From Bacteroidetes bacterium UBA7674 (lineage in GTDB: Bacteria > Bacteroidota > Bacteroidia > Chitinophagales > Chitinophagaceae), in contig DLHG01000015.1 of NCBI GenBank assembly GCA_002483105.1, forward strand, positions 62,001 to 126,000: 64,000 bases of DNA. The letters run 5' to 3'. This document shows, in pieces, positions 1 through 8,733 of this stretch. Each line of letters begins with the position of its first letter. The first letter of the stretch is position 1. The translations under genes and the position numbers were made by a program. Below the pieces are notes generated by a model, which ran no database searches, was not told the origin of the DNA, and worked only from the letters and a program-made list of their open reading frames with translations.

Positions 1-1402
1 CTTTCATGAGTATCTCAATTCTTTCGTTTGCCTTCTTTACTACCCGGTTTGAACGAAATAATAAAAATGATACGATGGAGAGAATGCACAGCACAATGAT
101 CAAGAGAATAATAAGCAGCCATTGATCATCTATTTTTTCAGATTGAACTGCCTGGAACTGCTTTGCTGTAAATAATTCTCTTTCTTTTTGCTGGGTTTTA
201 TATTTCTCATTTAAGAGGAACACAGTATCTGTCACATTATCATTAGATAAACGCTCTTTTAAAGCTAGTGCTTCCAAAGCGTACTTTGCAGATAATTTAT
301 ATTTTCCAAACCTCGTGTATATATCTGCTCTCATAACGGCATTGTTTAACCGTTGCTTAAGAAAGCCTGAATCCGAAACAATACTATCGACATGATTTGC
401 AAGGAGTTCAGCATTTTTTAGTTTATTCTCTGCCAGATATAGCTTAATTAATTTATTAGAAGCGGTCAGATAACCGTCTTTGTCTTTTACTCCATTTCGA
501 AGAGCCAGAACTTTTTTAAAATAGGCTTCTGCATTACTGTATTGTCCCAGATCCGAATAAACTTCTGCAATATTGTCAATAGTTGTTGCTATGGCCTTTT
601 TGCTAGCATTTCTTTCTTTAATTATTAATGAGTTTTTATAATTCACTAACGCTTTTGTATAATTTTTTTGAGCTCGATAGACATTTCCAATATTATTCAG
701 TGAACTAGCAATACCGACCGAGTCTTGTTCTTTAATTCTTATTGTCAGGGCCAGGTTATGATAATGTAAGGCGTCCTGTAATTTATTTAGTTCTCTAAGT
801 ATATTTCCTATTGTAGTGTATATATATGCGAGGTCTTTTACCGAATTTGTATTCTCTATTATTTTAGCAGCTTCCATACATAATCTAAAAGCCTCTTTAA
901 AGTTTCCCTGTATCTTATATACTATGGCAATATTTACAAGCGCTTGAGCTATATGCTCCTGGTCCCCAGTTTTATTAAATATTTCATTAGCATTATGATA
1001 ATATTTCAGAGCACTGTCATACTCTGATTTTTCATTGTAAATGATCCCTATATTGTTGAGCACAATGCCCAGATTTTCAGAATCTGATGATTTTTTGGCC
1101 AATTCTGCAGCCATTAAGAAGTAATTTATTGCCTGCAATGAACTATCCAGCTTCACATAAATTGTGGCAATAGCTTTTTTGCTTGTTATTTGAGAAGGAA
1201 TGTCATTGATGGCAAGCGCTATTGAATCGGCCATAAAGGCATTGACAAGCCTTTCATTACCCGGTATATTATTGTCTATAGCATTGGTTATAAGACTCTC
1301 CAGATATGCCTTGGCTTTATGATTCTTCTTGTTATTCTTTTGTTGGCAACTTAGCAAGCATACCATAAGAAAGACAAGCTTAATGAGGCGCCTTAAAAAC
1401 AT
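1..1402 (-). CDS. TPR sensor kinase, 5' part (cut by window start)
   Basis: The reading frame opens at ATG 1402 and runs off the left edge, so about 467 residues are visible. It begins with a lipoprotein-type signal (lipobox LLSC, followed by QQKNN), then about seven tetratricopeptide units recognisable by recurrent 'LNNIGxIYxxxxxYxxALxYYxxAL' patterns. A single hydrophobic segment (plus bases about 70-130) follows, then a basic, helical stretch. In Bacteroidota this layout is the sensor half of a TPR histidine kinase; the kinase core would lie outside the window. The 646-residue kinase at 29504-31444 has the same plan. The TPR and membrane parts are clear, the kinase identity is inferred. 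Confidence 0.7.
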   Translation of the reverse strand, partial: MFLRRLIKLVFLMVCLLSCQQKNNKKNHKAKAYLESLITNAIDNNIPGNERLVNAFMADSIALAINDIPSQITSKKAIATIYVKLDSSLQAINYFLMAAELAKKSSDSENLGIVLNNIGIIYNEKSEYDSALKYYHNANEIFNKTGDQEHIAQALVNIAIVYKIQGNFKEAFRLCMEAAKIIENTNSVKDLAYIYTTIGNILRELNKLQDALHYHNLALTIRIKEQDSVGIASSLNNIGNVYRAQKNYTKALVNYKNSLIIKERNASKKAIATTIDNIAEVYSDLGQYSNAEAYFKKVLALRNGVKDKDGYLTASNKLIKLYLAENKLKNAELLANHVDSIVSDSGFLKQRLNNAVMRADIYTRFGKYKLSAKYALEALALKERLSNDNVTDTVFLLNEKYKTQQKERELFTAKQFQAVQSEKIDDQWLLIILLIIVLCILSIVSFLLFRSNRVVKKANERIEILMK

Positions 1403-1432
1403 AGCAATAATTTAGATAAGACAAAAATATAA

Positions 1433-1460
1433 AAACCATCCGTTTTTTTACGGATGGTTT
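1433..1460 (-). terminator. Intrinsic terminator of the 1480-1950 lipoprotein gene
   Basis: An 11-bp perfect stem (AAACCATCCGT with ACGGATGGTTT) and a 6-nt loop lie 19 nt downstream of the stop codon. On the minus strand a T-rich stretch follows. Confidence 0.75.
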
Positions 1461-1479
1461 CAATGGCAACAAAAACAGA

Positions 1480-1950
1480 TCATGGATTGCAATTGATAGG
1501 CCGGAGTGTATCTACCAACCTGACAATCGGGTCAAGTAAATTGATATCTTCATAAGCGCAACCATATATAGGATGTGTCATGGCCAGCGTCCAGCGTTTA
1601 GCCTTAAGGACAAAAGAACACTGACCTGTAGAATCAGTAAAACCAGATAGTGTATCAGTCCCCCCTATGATGACGACAAATGAATTAGGGAGAACGTTCC
1701 CTGCATCATTTACACAAGTGAGCATTACAATAGGATCATCGTCATCATCATCACCCCCATCTTTTGCACAAGGAGTTATCCCCCCAGTGGTAAGAATAGC
1801 GTCATGGTCGCAACCATGATCGTCTTTTTTTTTGACGAGATGGCTATTTTCAAAGGTAGGCCTTTTAACAGGTTCCTCCAGGTCATGCTTTGCGCATGAG
1901 GAGAAAATTAAAACACCAATAAGCAGAAAGTAAGTAAGGATTTTTTTCAT
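1480..1950 (-). CDS. Small lipoprotein with acidic linker
   Basis: 156 residues. The N-terminus is a lipoprotein signal with lipobox FSSC (Cys19), so the product should be anchored in a membrane facing the periplasm or surface. A linker with six consecutive Asp is followed by an 80-residue beta-rich domain. Its look (GxTDSTGQCSFVLKAKRW, then a closing strand) recalls carboxypeptidase-regulatory-like or Ig-like folds, but this is not certain. Cysteines in the mature part (CDHD, PCAKDG, TCVND, GQC, GCAY, NC) may form disulfides. It has its own terminator and lies downstream of the 80-bp repeat array. Family not recognised. Confidence 0.65.
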   Translation of the reverse strand: MKKILTYFLLIGVLIFSSCAKHDLEEPVKRPTFENSHLVKKKDDHGCDHDAILTTGGITPCAKDGGDDDDDDPIVMLTCVNDAGNVLPNSFVVIIGGTDTLSGFTDSTGQCSFVLKAKRWTLAMTHPIYGCAYEDINLLDPIVRLVDTLRPINCNP

Positions 1951-2313
1951 TATTTAAAATTTAAGAGTGAAGAATAAAAAACCAGATACCTCATTCAAGA
2001 GATATATTTACTGTTGATGGTTTTCCGAATGCAAAAGCGTATTCTGTAGTTTTTCTATGAAATACAAAGACCTATAACATCTTATGCGTGTTTTGATCTC
2101 TGTACTATTCTTACTGCTTTTGTTCTTCTGATTCCTCTTACTTTTTTTAATTTTTAAATAATGCGTACTCTTAGTATGTTATATTACTGTAGTTGTTTGT
2201 AACAGTTTTGGGGAGGGAGAATATTTACTTGCGCTGAATATACCGCCTTTGTTAACGGTAAAACAAATTTGTGATCAGTAGTTTGTAGTCTTGTCATTAT
2301 ATAATGAGTCCGA

Positions 2314-2808
2314 GTTAGTCACTGTTAAAAGCAGACACCTGTTATTTTTGAAAATTTAGCTTCAACTTCACTGTTATACTTTTAAGTCATTAGAGTTAGT
2401 GACTGTTTTTATAAGGCAAATATTATTTTCAAAAAATTAGCGCCAATCGTACTATTATACATCTAGCCTTTATCGTTAGTAACTGTTTTTGTAAGACAGA
2501 TGTTATTTTCAAAAACTAATACCAATATTACTATTACACTTATAATCCTTTAGCGTTAGTAACTGTTTCTATAAGACAGATATTATTTTCAAAAACCAAC
2601 ACCAATCTTGCCATTACACTTATAAGCCTTTAGAGTTAGTGGCTGTTTTTTGTAAGACAGATGTTATTTTCAAAAACTAATACTAATCTTACTATTACAC
2701 TTATAAGCCTTTAGAGTTAGTGACTGTTTTGTAAGACAGATATTATTTTCAAAAACTAATGCCAATCTTACTATTACACTTATAAGTCTTTAGAGTTAGT
2801 GACTGTTT
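2314..2808. repeat. Tandem array, about six copies of an 80-bp unit
   Basis: Units start with GTTAGT(G/A)ACTGTTT at 2314, 2395, 2475, 2555, 2635, 2716 and a partial one at 2795; unit lengths are 81, 80, 80, 80, 81 and 79 bp. Conserved blocks are AAGACAGATRTTATTTTC, AAAAACTAATRCCAAT and TTACACTTATAAGCCTTTAG. The four units from 2475 are the most alike and the first is the most diverged. Similarity covers the whole unit, so it is not a repeat/spacer layout. Lone relatives of the GTTAGT-ACTG block occur at about 2907, 2955 and 3117. The array sits in a gene-free 1.15-kb stretch (1951-3105) in which I see no ORF. Confidence 0.9.
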
Positions 2809-3105
2809 ACGAAAAAAAACTACATGCAGTAAGTTTTGCTTACACAATGCAGTTTCTTGTATAGTGAGCTGTTGCTGTTTTCTTGTACAGATATTGGATT
2901 GTTCTGTTAGCAACTGTTTTTTGGAAGGGATTCTTACATATTGTTACTGTTATAGTTAGTAACTTTTGGGAAGGGGGGCAGCATTTCTTTTCTTCACCCT
3001 GGCTCATAACTGCTTTAGGATGACCAGTTCCATCTGCTGAGGTTCTTAATAAACAAGCGAAGCCTCTTATTGTAGTTCTCTTTTTAAACAGAACATGTTA
3101 AGCGT

Positions 3106-3819
3106 TTACTTTACCATTAGTGACTGTCTCACATTTATCAGAGCAATGCATTTATTGGTTCTTCTCTTTATATGCAATTTGAAATCTAAATTTATCATTG
3201 GGAGGGTTAATGAATTATATTGCCAATCATCGAAGAAATTTTGTGTTATACCGGTTCGATAGAAAGATGTAATATAATTGAGATCCGTTTTTAAATAATC
3301 ATTAAAAAAACGAATCATTTTCTTTGAAAAAGTTTTGTCAAATTTATACTGACGAAGTATTTTTTTTAGATTTTCGAGTGCAAGAACGCCAGCTTCAGAC
3401 TCATAATTCCATACTTCCCGCAGTTTGTCTTCACCGGCGTGCAGGTGATAGGTAGATCCAATACTCCAGGCTTTATCCCCTTTAAATTCTAAATGACTAT
3501 CATCAGAGGCGCTCCACTGGTACAGATGTCCGCAACCAACATGCAGAATATCATATAGTCTGCCGCAAATGCCTCCAATATCTTCTAAGCAGGAATGCAG
3601 ATATATCTCCATACCATCTGATATACACGACTCATGGTGCTTATCTTCATTTTTTAGTTCTCGATCTATCACATAGATGTCGGGCTCTACTATAGGTTCC
3701 AGATCAGTATAAGTGATCGTCACACCTTTATCTTCGAGGAATTCTACTATTTTATCAAATAGGCGATGCAATTTCTTTTTATCGAGCTTGTATTGTATTA
3801 TCAGATCGTCATGCGTCAT
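3106..3819 (-). CDS. Unknown soluble protein, last gene of the ABC importer operon
   Basis: 237 residues, no signal peptide or membrane segment. It starts 10 bp after the ATPase gene's stop, so it is almost certainly co-transcribed with the importer. The central part contains LYDILHVGCGHLYQW (His93 and His98, H-x4-H) with another His at about 109; together with Cys65, 77, 85 and 96 this could bind a metal. I do not recognise the family. The C-terminal half is helical and basic. The last codons run into a lone copy of the repeat motif (about 3117), so the C-terminus may have been altered by repeat expansion. Function unknown; a role tied to the imported substrate is the simplest guess. Confidence 0.65.
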   Translation of the reverse strand: MTHDDLIIQYKLDKKKLHRLFDKIVEFLEDKGVTITYTDLEPIVEPDIYVIDRELKNEDKHHESCISDGMEIYLHSCLEDIGGICGRLYDILHVGCGHLYQWSASDDSHLEFKGDKAWSIGSTYHLHAGEDKLREVWNYESEAGVLALENLKKILRQYKFDKTFSKKMIRFFNDYLKTDLNYITSFYRTGITQNFFDDWQYNSLTLPMINLDFKLHIKRRTNKCIALINVRQSLMVK

Positions 3820-3829
3820 AATTCTTTTT

Positions 3830-4600
3830 TTAAAAATTTACTTCTTTGTTTAAGTGGTTTATAATATACTTTCGATATTCATTAAACTTGCTGCTGGTAA
3901 TGTCTATTGGTTTTGCCAGGTCAATGATAAGTTCATCCATTTTTTCCTTCTGATTTACAGACATTAGAAAAACACGATCCGATAGAATAATAGCTTCTTC
4001 TACGTGGTGAGTAACAAAAAGAATAGTTTTGTTAAATTCAGCTGATACTTCTGATACAAAAGATTGCATATTTAGCCGTGTTTGATAATCGAGCGCGCCA
4101 AATGGCTCATCCATTAGCATGTAATTGGAATTGTTAGCCAATACCCGTGCTATTGCTGTTCGCTGTTTCATGCCACCTGAGAGCTGAAAAGGGTACTTTT
4201 TTCTTGCCTCCCATAATCCCACTCTTTTGAGTATATCGTCTGTGCGCGTATCTATTTCGTTTTTTGATTTACCATTAAGCTTCAAGCCAAATGCTATATT
4301 GTTCTTTACTGTTAGCCAGGGAAATAAGCTGTAGTCCTGGAATACAACGCCCAGGTCTTTATCCGGGCTCATTACTTCAATACCGTCTTTAATTACTTTA
4401 CCGTCGTATGGTGCCAGCAGGCCGCTAATTATGTTCAGCATAGTAGATTTACCACATCCTGATGGCCCGATAAATGAGATGAACTCTCCTTGTTGAATAG
4501 TAAATGAAACATCTCTAAAAATATAATCTTCTTCACCTGGATGTTTTGTCCATGAGTAGGAGAGGTTTTCACAGGTAATTCCTTTTTCTTGTTTTATCAT
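3830..4600 (-). CDS. ABC importer ATPase (nitrate/sulfonate/taurine type)
   Basis: 256 residues with all nucleotide-binding motifs: Walker A GPSGCGKST (residues 45-53), Q-loop VVFQDYSLFPW, signature LSGGMKQR, Walker B YMLMDEPFGALD and H-loop FVTHHVEEA. The sequence style is that of the SsuB/TauB/NrtD family, which powers uptake of small organic anions or related solutes. The start codon overlaps the permease stop (ATGA at 4597-4600), so the two are translationally coupled. The protein should act at the inner face of the cytoplasmic membrane. The substrate cannot be read from the sequence. Confidence 0.93.
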   Translation of the reverse strand: MIKQEKGITCENLSYSWTKHPGEEDYIFRDVSFTIQQGEFISFIGPSGCGKSTMLNIISGLLAPYDGKVIKDGIEVMSPDKDLGVVFQDYSLFPWLTVKNNIAFGLKLNGKSKNEIDTRTDDILKRVGLWEARKKYPFQLSGGMKQRTAIARVLANNSNYMLMDEPFGALDYQTRLNMQSFVSEVSAEFNKTILFVTHHVEEAIILSDRVFLMSVNQKEKMDELIIDLAKPIDITSSKFNEYRKYIINHLNKEVNF

Positions 4601-5403
4601 TGCCTACTTTTTTTATCCCACCACAAAAATTTGTCTTGTATATATTTTAGTATTGAATCAAATAGAAACCCCACCACTCCTATTAATACCATTCCCATCA
4701 GTATCATTTCGTTATTAAACAGATTTCTACCAGTCATTATTATTGCACCGAGTCCATCTTGTAGTCCCGTCATTTCAGCTGCTAATACAGCCATCCATGC
4801 AGCTATAAAGTTTAACCTGAGGATCGTGAATACATTTGGAAGAATCGAAGGAAAAATAACTTTATACCATATCTGAAACTTACTTGCACCCAGTGTCTTG
4901 GCAGAATTAACCAGGTTCTCTGGAATTATTTCAATTGCTCTGACGACTGCGATCGAAAGGGTAAAAAATACTCCCATAAAAACGATGAAAACAGCTGTTT
5001 GATTTCCAATTCCAAAAAGAACTAATGCCATTGGTATCCAGGCGATCGGTGCAACTGGTGCCAGGACACGTATCAATGGCATCAAAAATCTCTTTAGCCA
5101 GATGTTTGACTGAACGAAAAAGCCGAATAGAAAAGCACTGATTAGACCAATGAACAGGCCAGTAAGGACTCTAAGTATGCTGGATATGATCGAGGTTTGT
5201 ACAGATGCTGCTTGTGCTCCGAGCCCTACTTTAAAACCATCATTGGAAAGTTGTTTGATGAATTTTGAAGGAGGTGGAAATATGTTAGCATATTTCCACC
5301 CTCCTGATGCTGCCATTTCCCAGGCCAATACCAGTAAAGTTATCAGGCCGGTTCCACAGATAAACCTAATAATAGCTTCTTTATATTTTTTAAGAACTAT
5401 CAT
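4597..5403 (-). CDS. ABC importer permease (SsuC/TauC type)
   Basis: 268 residues with about six hydrophobic segments. The coupling (EAA) loop is recognisable as NLVNSAKTLGASKFQIWYKV followed by IFPSILP, the hallmark of BPD_transp_1 permeases. It overlaps the binding-protein gene upstream and the ATPase gene downstream by 4 nt each (ATGA). A homodimer would form the channel between the lipoprotein at 5400-6422 and the ATPase at 3830-4600. Confidence 0.93.
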   Translation of the reverse strand: MIVLKKYKEAIIRFICGTGLITLLVLAWEMAASGGWKYANIFPPPSKFIKQLSNDGFKVGLGAQAASVQTSIISSILRVLTGLFIGLISAFLFGFFVQSNIWLKRFLMPLIRVLAPVAPIAWIPMALVLFGIGNQTAVFIVFMGVFFTLSIAVVRAIEIIPENLVNSAKTLGASKFQIWYKVIFPSILPNVFTILRLNFIAAWMAVLAAEMTGLQDGLGAIIMTGRNLFNNEMILMGMVLIGVVGFLFDSILKYIQDKFLWWDKKSRQ

Positions 5404-6422
5404 TGTTTGACACCTTTTTCTATTTCATCTACAAATCGCATGTTTACTATATTGCTATTTGAAGTTTTAATGTAGCCGTTCTTAGCCAGCGCATTTATAG
5501 CCATCCTCATTCCATTCATATTAGGCGTCAGCATTACTTTTGATGGACTACTTTGGATAGCATGTAATAGAACCGTTGAATCTACTTTGTAATAGTTTCC
5601 TCTAACCAATAAGTGGGTTGATTTTTGTGGATCATCTATCATGAGCTGCCATCCTTTTTGGATTGCTTTTAAGTAAGCCTTACAAGTTCCCGGATATTTG
5701 ATCATAAAATCTTCCATCACATTTTGTGTGCAATTAGGTGTGCCTTCTCCCCATATGTCGGTATTTGTACATAGTGACCTAGCACCATAGTTTACGATCA
5801 TATTTGTAGTATAAGGTTTTATATGGCTTAGAATATCTACTTGCCTTGTCTGAAATGACTGTACCATTGCAAGCAGATCATTAAACCAAACCATTTCAAC
5901 ATCCTTGTAACTAAGGTTATTATCGGCTAGCATCTTTTGAATGATCATTTCTAATGTGTCTCCTTTCAATACAGCAATTTTCAGCTTTTTGCCAGGATGG
6001 GATTTGATCCAATCGACCAGTTGTTGAATATTCTCAATATTCAAATCTCCCTGAACAATGACTTCCAGTATGCTTAATCCACCAGCATTAGATATGATCC
6101 TCATTTTTACTCCACTGTTGTCCGCAAAGTATGGCAGTGTGAAAGGATTTATGCTAAACTGGATACTGCCACCGGACAAGGCAGTATTATTGTCTCCAGG
6201 GTTACTAAAAAAGACAGTTTCTACGTCCAGTCCCTCATCTTTAAAATAACCTGATTCTTTCGCAATAAATAAAGGAGCCATATCCAAAGCAACAAGGTGC
6301 CCCACTTTTATTTTACCTTGATAGAATCCTTCTTTCTTCTCGCTCTTTACATTCGGATCGCAGGAAGAAAATCCTATTAATAGTAATAGGATAAGGATAA
6401 AGGCATAAGTTTTCTTTTTCAT
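5400..6422 (-). CDS. Substrate-binding lipoprotein of the ABC importer (NMT1/SsuA-like)
   Basis: 340 residues. Signal peptide with lipobox FSSC (Cys21). The mature protein follows the NMT1/THI5-like and SsuA pattern: IKVGHLVALDMAPLFIAKES, then YFKDEGLDV, then GDNNTALSGGSIQFSINP, then a second lobe with WFNDLLAMVQSFQTRQVD. It is the first gene of the operon, so it fixes substrate specificity; aliphatic sulfonates, nitrate, taurine and thiamine precursors are all possible for this fold. I could not pick out a clear TAnnTTTG promoter in front of it. Confidence 0.88.
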   Translation of the reverse strand: MKKKTYAFILILLLLIGFSSCDPNVKSEKKEGFYQGKIKVGHLVALDMAPLFIAKESGYFKDEGLDVETVFFSNPGDNNTALSGGSIQFSINPFTLPYFADNSGVKMRIISNAGGLSILEVIVQGDLNIENIQQLVDWIKSHPGKKLKIAVLKGDTLEMIIQKMLADNNLSYKDVEMVWFNDLLAMVQSFQTRQVDILSHIKPYTTNMIVNYGARSLCTNTDIWGEGTPNCTQNVMEDFMIKYPGTCKAYLKAIQKGWQLMIDDPQKSTHLLVRGNYYKVDSTVLLHAIQSSPSKVMLTPNMNGMRMAINALAKNGYIKTSNSNIVNMRFVDEIEKGVKQ

Positions 6423-6629
6423 ATTATTTATGTTAGTTGTCTTAGTTTTAAGAAGGAGTTAGTTGCTGTTAGTAAACCTAACACTGCAGGTGAGTCCAGA
6501 AACATATAACACAGTTTTTAAGAGCAACGAAGGCTTCAGTATTGTGTTAGTATGATAAAAAAATCCGATTTATGATGAAGGGTAATTTTCCGGCAATATT
6601 GACGAGAGAAAAAGCACTTCTGTTTATCT

Positions 6630-6812
6630 CTACCAAAATACTCGTTGACTAGTTGTGTCCCATTGGTCAGAGCTACAAGAAAGCCCGGTGAAAATATCCT
6701 TTCTCTCACTTCTATAATTAATACTAAGAACGATTAGACTATTACCTGATTTGTTCTTAGCAGAACTACGGCAATAAAATGAAATGCGAATGTCTAAGTG
6801 TTTAAAATGCAT
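6630..6812 (-). pseudogene. Truncated tyrosine integrase N-terminus (arm-binding domain)
   Basis: A 60-codon frame ends at TAG 6630. Its pattern, IRISFYCRSSAKNKSGNS then LSINYRSERKDIFTGL then DQWD, is that of the N-terminal arm-type DNA-binding domain of Bacteroidota tyrosine recombinases (Arm-DNA-bind_5 style). Those enzymes are about 400 residues long; after the stop here there are further stops in all nearby codons and no catalytic domain. It lies 216 bp downstream of the 3' end of tRNA-Ser, the usual place of an integrase in an element that uses a tRNA as attachment site. I read it as the scar of a lost integrative element. Confidence 0.6.
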
Positions 6813-6859
6813 GTATCCAGGTTAAGATGACAAAAGAAATACCTGGTTCAAAAGATGAA

Positions 6860-6982
6860 TTTGCAACTTAATGCAAAGCACTGCAAAGAGTAAAAATTAA
6901 AGATTTCATGTCTCCGATTTTACACCAAAACGATGCACTATTTGCATTTTTATGCATTTATTTGCAATAGCCTTAATGCAAA
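6860..6982. repeat. Cluster of TGCAAA/TTTGCA hexamers beside tRNA-Ser
   Basis: Six copies in 123 bp: 6860-6865, 6872-6877, 6882-6887, 6941-6946, 6961-6966 and 6977-6982, in both orientations. They sit between the integrase fragment and the tRNA, where integrase arm sites would be. The stretch is AT-rich, so chance clustering cannot be excluded. Confidence 0.45.
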
Positions 6983-7013
6983 AATAGCTGCAATACAGTG
7001 TATTGCAGCTATT
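6983..7013 (-). terminator. Terminator of tRNA-Ser
   Basis: Two 15-bp arms (AATAGCTGCAATACA and its complement) separated by one base, 15 nt past the tRNA 3' end. On the minus strand TTTTTGCA follows. Confidence 0.8.
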
Positions 7014-7027
7014 AGCAGAGCTTTAAG

Positions 7028-7112
7028 CGGAGAGAGAGGGATTCGAACCCCCGGACCGTTACCAGTCAACGGTTTTCAAGACCGCCGCATTCGACCGCTC
7101 TGCCATCTCTCC
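7028..7112 (-). tRNA. tRNA-Ser(UGA)
   Basis: 85 nt on the minus strand. The acceptor stem pairs GGAGAGA with TCTCTCC, followed by discriminator G as expected for serine. The anticodon loop is CTTGAAA with anticodon TGA (plus bases 7076-7078). The long variable arm (GTTGACTGGTAAC) is typical of class II tRNAs and the T-arm is GGTTCGAATCC. No CCA is encoded. Its 3' end faces the integrase fragment at 6630-6812. Confidence 0.95.
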
Positions 7113-7266
7113 GGGCGCAAAATTATACTAACCGGGCAACTTTCAAAAAATATTTTTCTTTTGGCCTATATATTTTATAAAACCATGTTAAAGCTGTGAT
7201 ATTCTTACCTTTACATAAAACCGAAAGACACTGCAATCAGTATATACTATTCAAACAGGAAATAAC

Positions 7267-7947
7267 ATGGAGAAATTACTGAAAACAGCTATGGTAGCGG
7301 TTCTCATCACAACAAGCTTGGGGGCTTGCGCGCAAAATGGCAATCACGACAAATACGAACAATCTAAAACTTTCAAAGAAATGAACGAACAAAAGGCGAA
7401 TGGCTCAGAGCACAAATTAGATACAGCAACTTTTGGCGCAGGATGCTTTTGGTGTACAGAAGCACAATTCCAGCAACTTAAGGGTGTGGAAAAGGTGGAA
7501 TCCGGATACATAGGTGGGCATGTTGAAAACCCTACATACAAACAGGTGTGCACAGGCACTACCGGTCATGCCGAAGTAACAAATATATACTTTGATCCAA
7601 CAGTCATCAGTTATGACGAATTACTCGCTGCATTTTGGGTTGCACACGACCCTACTCAGCTCAACAGGCAAGGCAATGACGTAGGTACTCAATACAGGTC
7701 GTCCATATTCTTTCATAACGCTGAGCAAAGGCAAAAAGCGGAAGACTACAAACGCAAATTGAATGAAGAGAAAGCATACGACAAAGATGTCGTCACCACA
7801 CTGGAACCATACACTATCTTCTACAAAGCAGAAGACTACCACCAGAACTATTACAACCAAAACTCAAATGAGGGTTATTGCCAGTTTGTAGTAAAACCTA
7901 AATTGGATAAATTCAAAAAGGTCTTCGGTGATAAACTAAAAAAATAA
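7267..7947 (+). CDS. msrA: Peptide methionine sulfoxide reductase MsrA (lipoprotein form)
   Basis: 226 residues. MsrA reduces the S-epimer of methionine sulfoxide in oxidised proteins. The catalytic motif is GAGCFWCTEAQF with nucleophile Cys60; further family blocks are ESGYIGG, GHAEV, FWVAHDPTQLNRQGNDVGTQ and YHQNYY. An N-terminal lipoprotein signal (LGAC lipobox) predicts a membrane-anchored enzyme on the periplasmic side, where it would repair envelope proteins. A strong terminator follows at 7956-7987. The gene stands alone. Confidence 0.96.
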   Translation: MEKLLKTAMVAVLITTSLGACAQNGNHDKYEQSKTFKEMNEQKANGSEHKLDTATFGAGCFWCTEAQFQQLKGVEKVESGYIGGHVENPTYKQVCTGTTGHAEVTNIYFDPTVISYDELLAAFWVAHDPTQLNRQGNDVGTQYRSSIFFHNAEQRQKAEDYKRKLNEEKAYDKDVVTTLEPYTIFYKAEDYHQNYYNQNSNEGYCQFVVKPKLDKFKKVFGDKLKK

Positions 7948-7955
7948 GCTCTTGC

Positions 7956-7987
7956 AAGTCCCGCATTATCAGCGGGACTTTTTTTTG
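7956..7987 (+). terminator. Terminator of msrA
   Basis: AAGTCCCGC pairs with GCGGGACTT (9 bp, 7-nt loop), followed by seven T. Confidence 0.9.
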
Positions 7988-8060
7988 TGATAAAACTAAT
8001 ACTTTACATAAGTATAAAATGTAAATAGTTATTATCTTGTGCCCATCGAGCTAAGAGAAT

Positions 8061-8720
8061 ATGAGACACATTTTAGTGGTATTACTATTGCTACCCTTTT
8101 TCACATCAGCACAGAAAGTAAGTTTAGGGGCCAGCGGAGGTTTTGAGTACATGGGGAATCCCGGTTTTGTTGCCAAATATGGTGAACGCGCTATCAACTC
8201 TTATTATGCCAGCGCTACTCTTGCGCTCAGTGTAGGCAAAAGCTGGGAGGTGGGTGAGTGTGTTTCTATACGCAAAGTGACAACACAGGTAGTGGCAACC
8301 AACACTAAGCTCCCCGGACAGAAACAACCCTTTAAAAACAATTATTTTGTTGCGCACTATGCAAATCCCTTATTCTGCTTCTCCTTCTTTTTCAATAAGT
8401 ATTTTACCATCCGTCACTTTAATGAGAAACCTGTTCAGAAGTTTTATACAGGACTTCATTTAGGACTGCTCCTAAGCGAGAATGCACTTGCCAAAGATGA
8501 TAGCAGCAACGCAAAGCTATTTAACGATGCCAAGGGCTTCAATGCAGGTATGCAATTGGGTTACTTGCTGGAAGTCAGCCCTACTGTCAGCTTTACTTTA
8601 GAAGCTACGCCGGGCTATTATCTGATAAAGTACACAGGCGGCAATCCTCTGAATAAAACAGATTACAAAAGCCCAATCATCAACATTCCTGTTAGCGCAG
8701 GTATCCGGGTAAATATATAG
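8061..8720 (+). CDS. Small outer-membrane beta-barrel protein
   Basis: 219 residues. A short signal peptide (cleavage after TSAQ) is followed by alternating hydrophobic strands, for example VSLGASGGFEYMG, ASATLALSVGKSWEVG, FYTGLHLGLLLSE, NAGMQLGYLLEVSPTVSFTL, and a last strand INIPVSAGIRVNI. This is the plan of the 8-10 strand barrels of the PorT/OmpA-like group in Bacteroidota. No precise function can be given. Confidence 0.65.
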   Translation: MRHILVVLLLLPFFTSAQKVSLGASGGFEYMGNPGFVAKYGERAINSYYASATLALSVGKSWEVGECVSIRKVTTQVVATNTKLPGQKQPFKNNYFVAHYANPLFCFSFFFNKYFTIRHFNEKPVQKFYTGLHLGLLLSENALAKDDSSNAKLFNDAKGFNAGMQLGYLLEVSPTVSFTLEATPGYYLIKYTGGNPLNKTDYKSPIINIPVSAGIRVNI

Positions 8721-8733
8721 GACACTACACTTC

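Noticed and set aside
2314..2808. CRISPR-like array
   Set aside because: The whole 80-bp unit is conserved, without constant repeats alternating with unique spacers, and no cas genes are near.
6983..7013. Attachment-site palindrome
   Set aside because: Position and the following T-run fit a terminator of tRNA-Ser better; no second copy was seen.
6933..7199. Plus-strand ORF of 88 codons
   Set aside because: It runs through the antisense of tRNA-Ser (FERGIRTPGPLPV-like translation is a known tRNA artefact).
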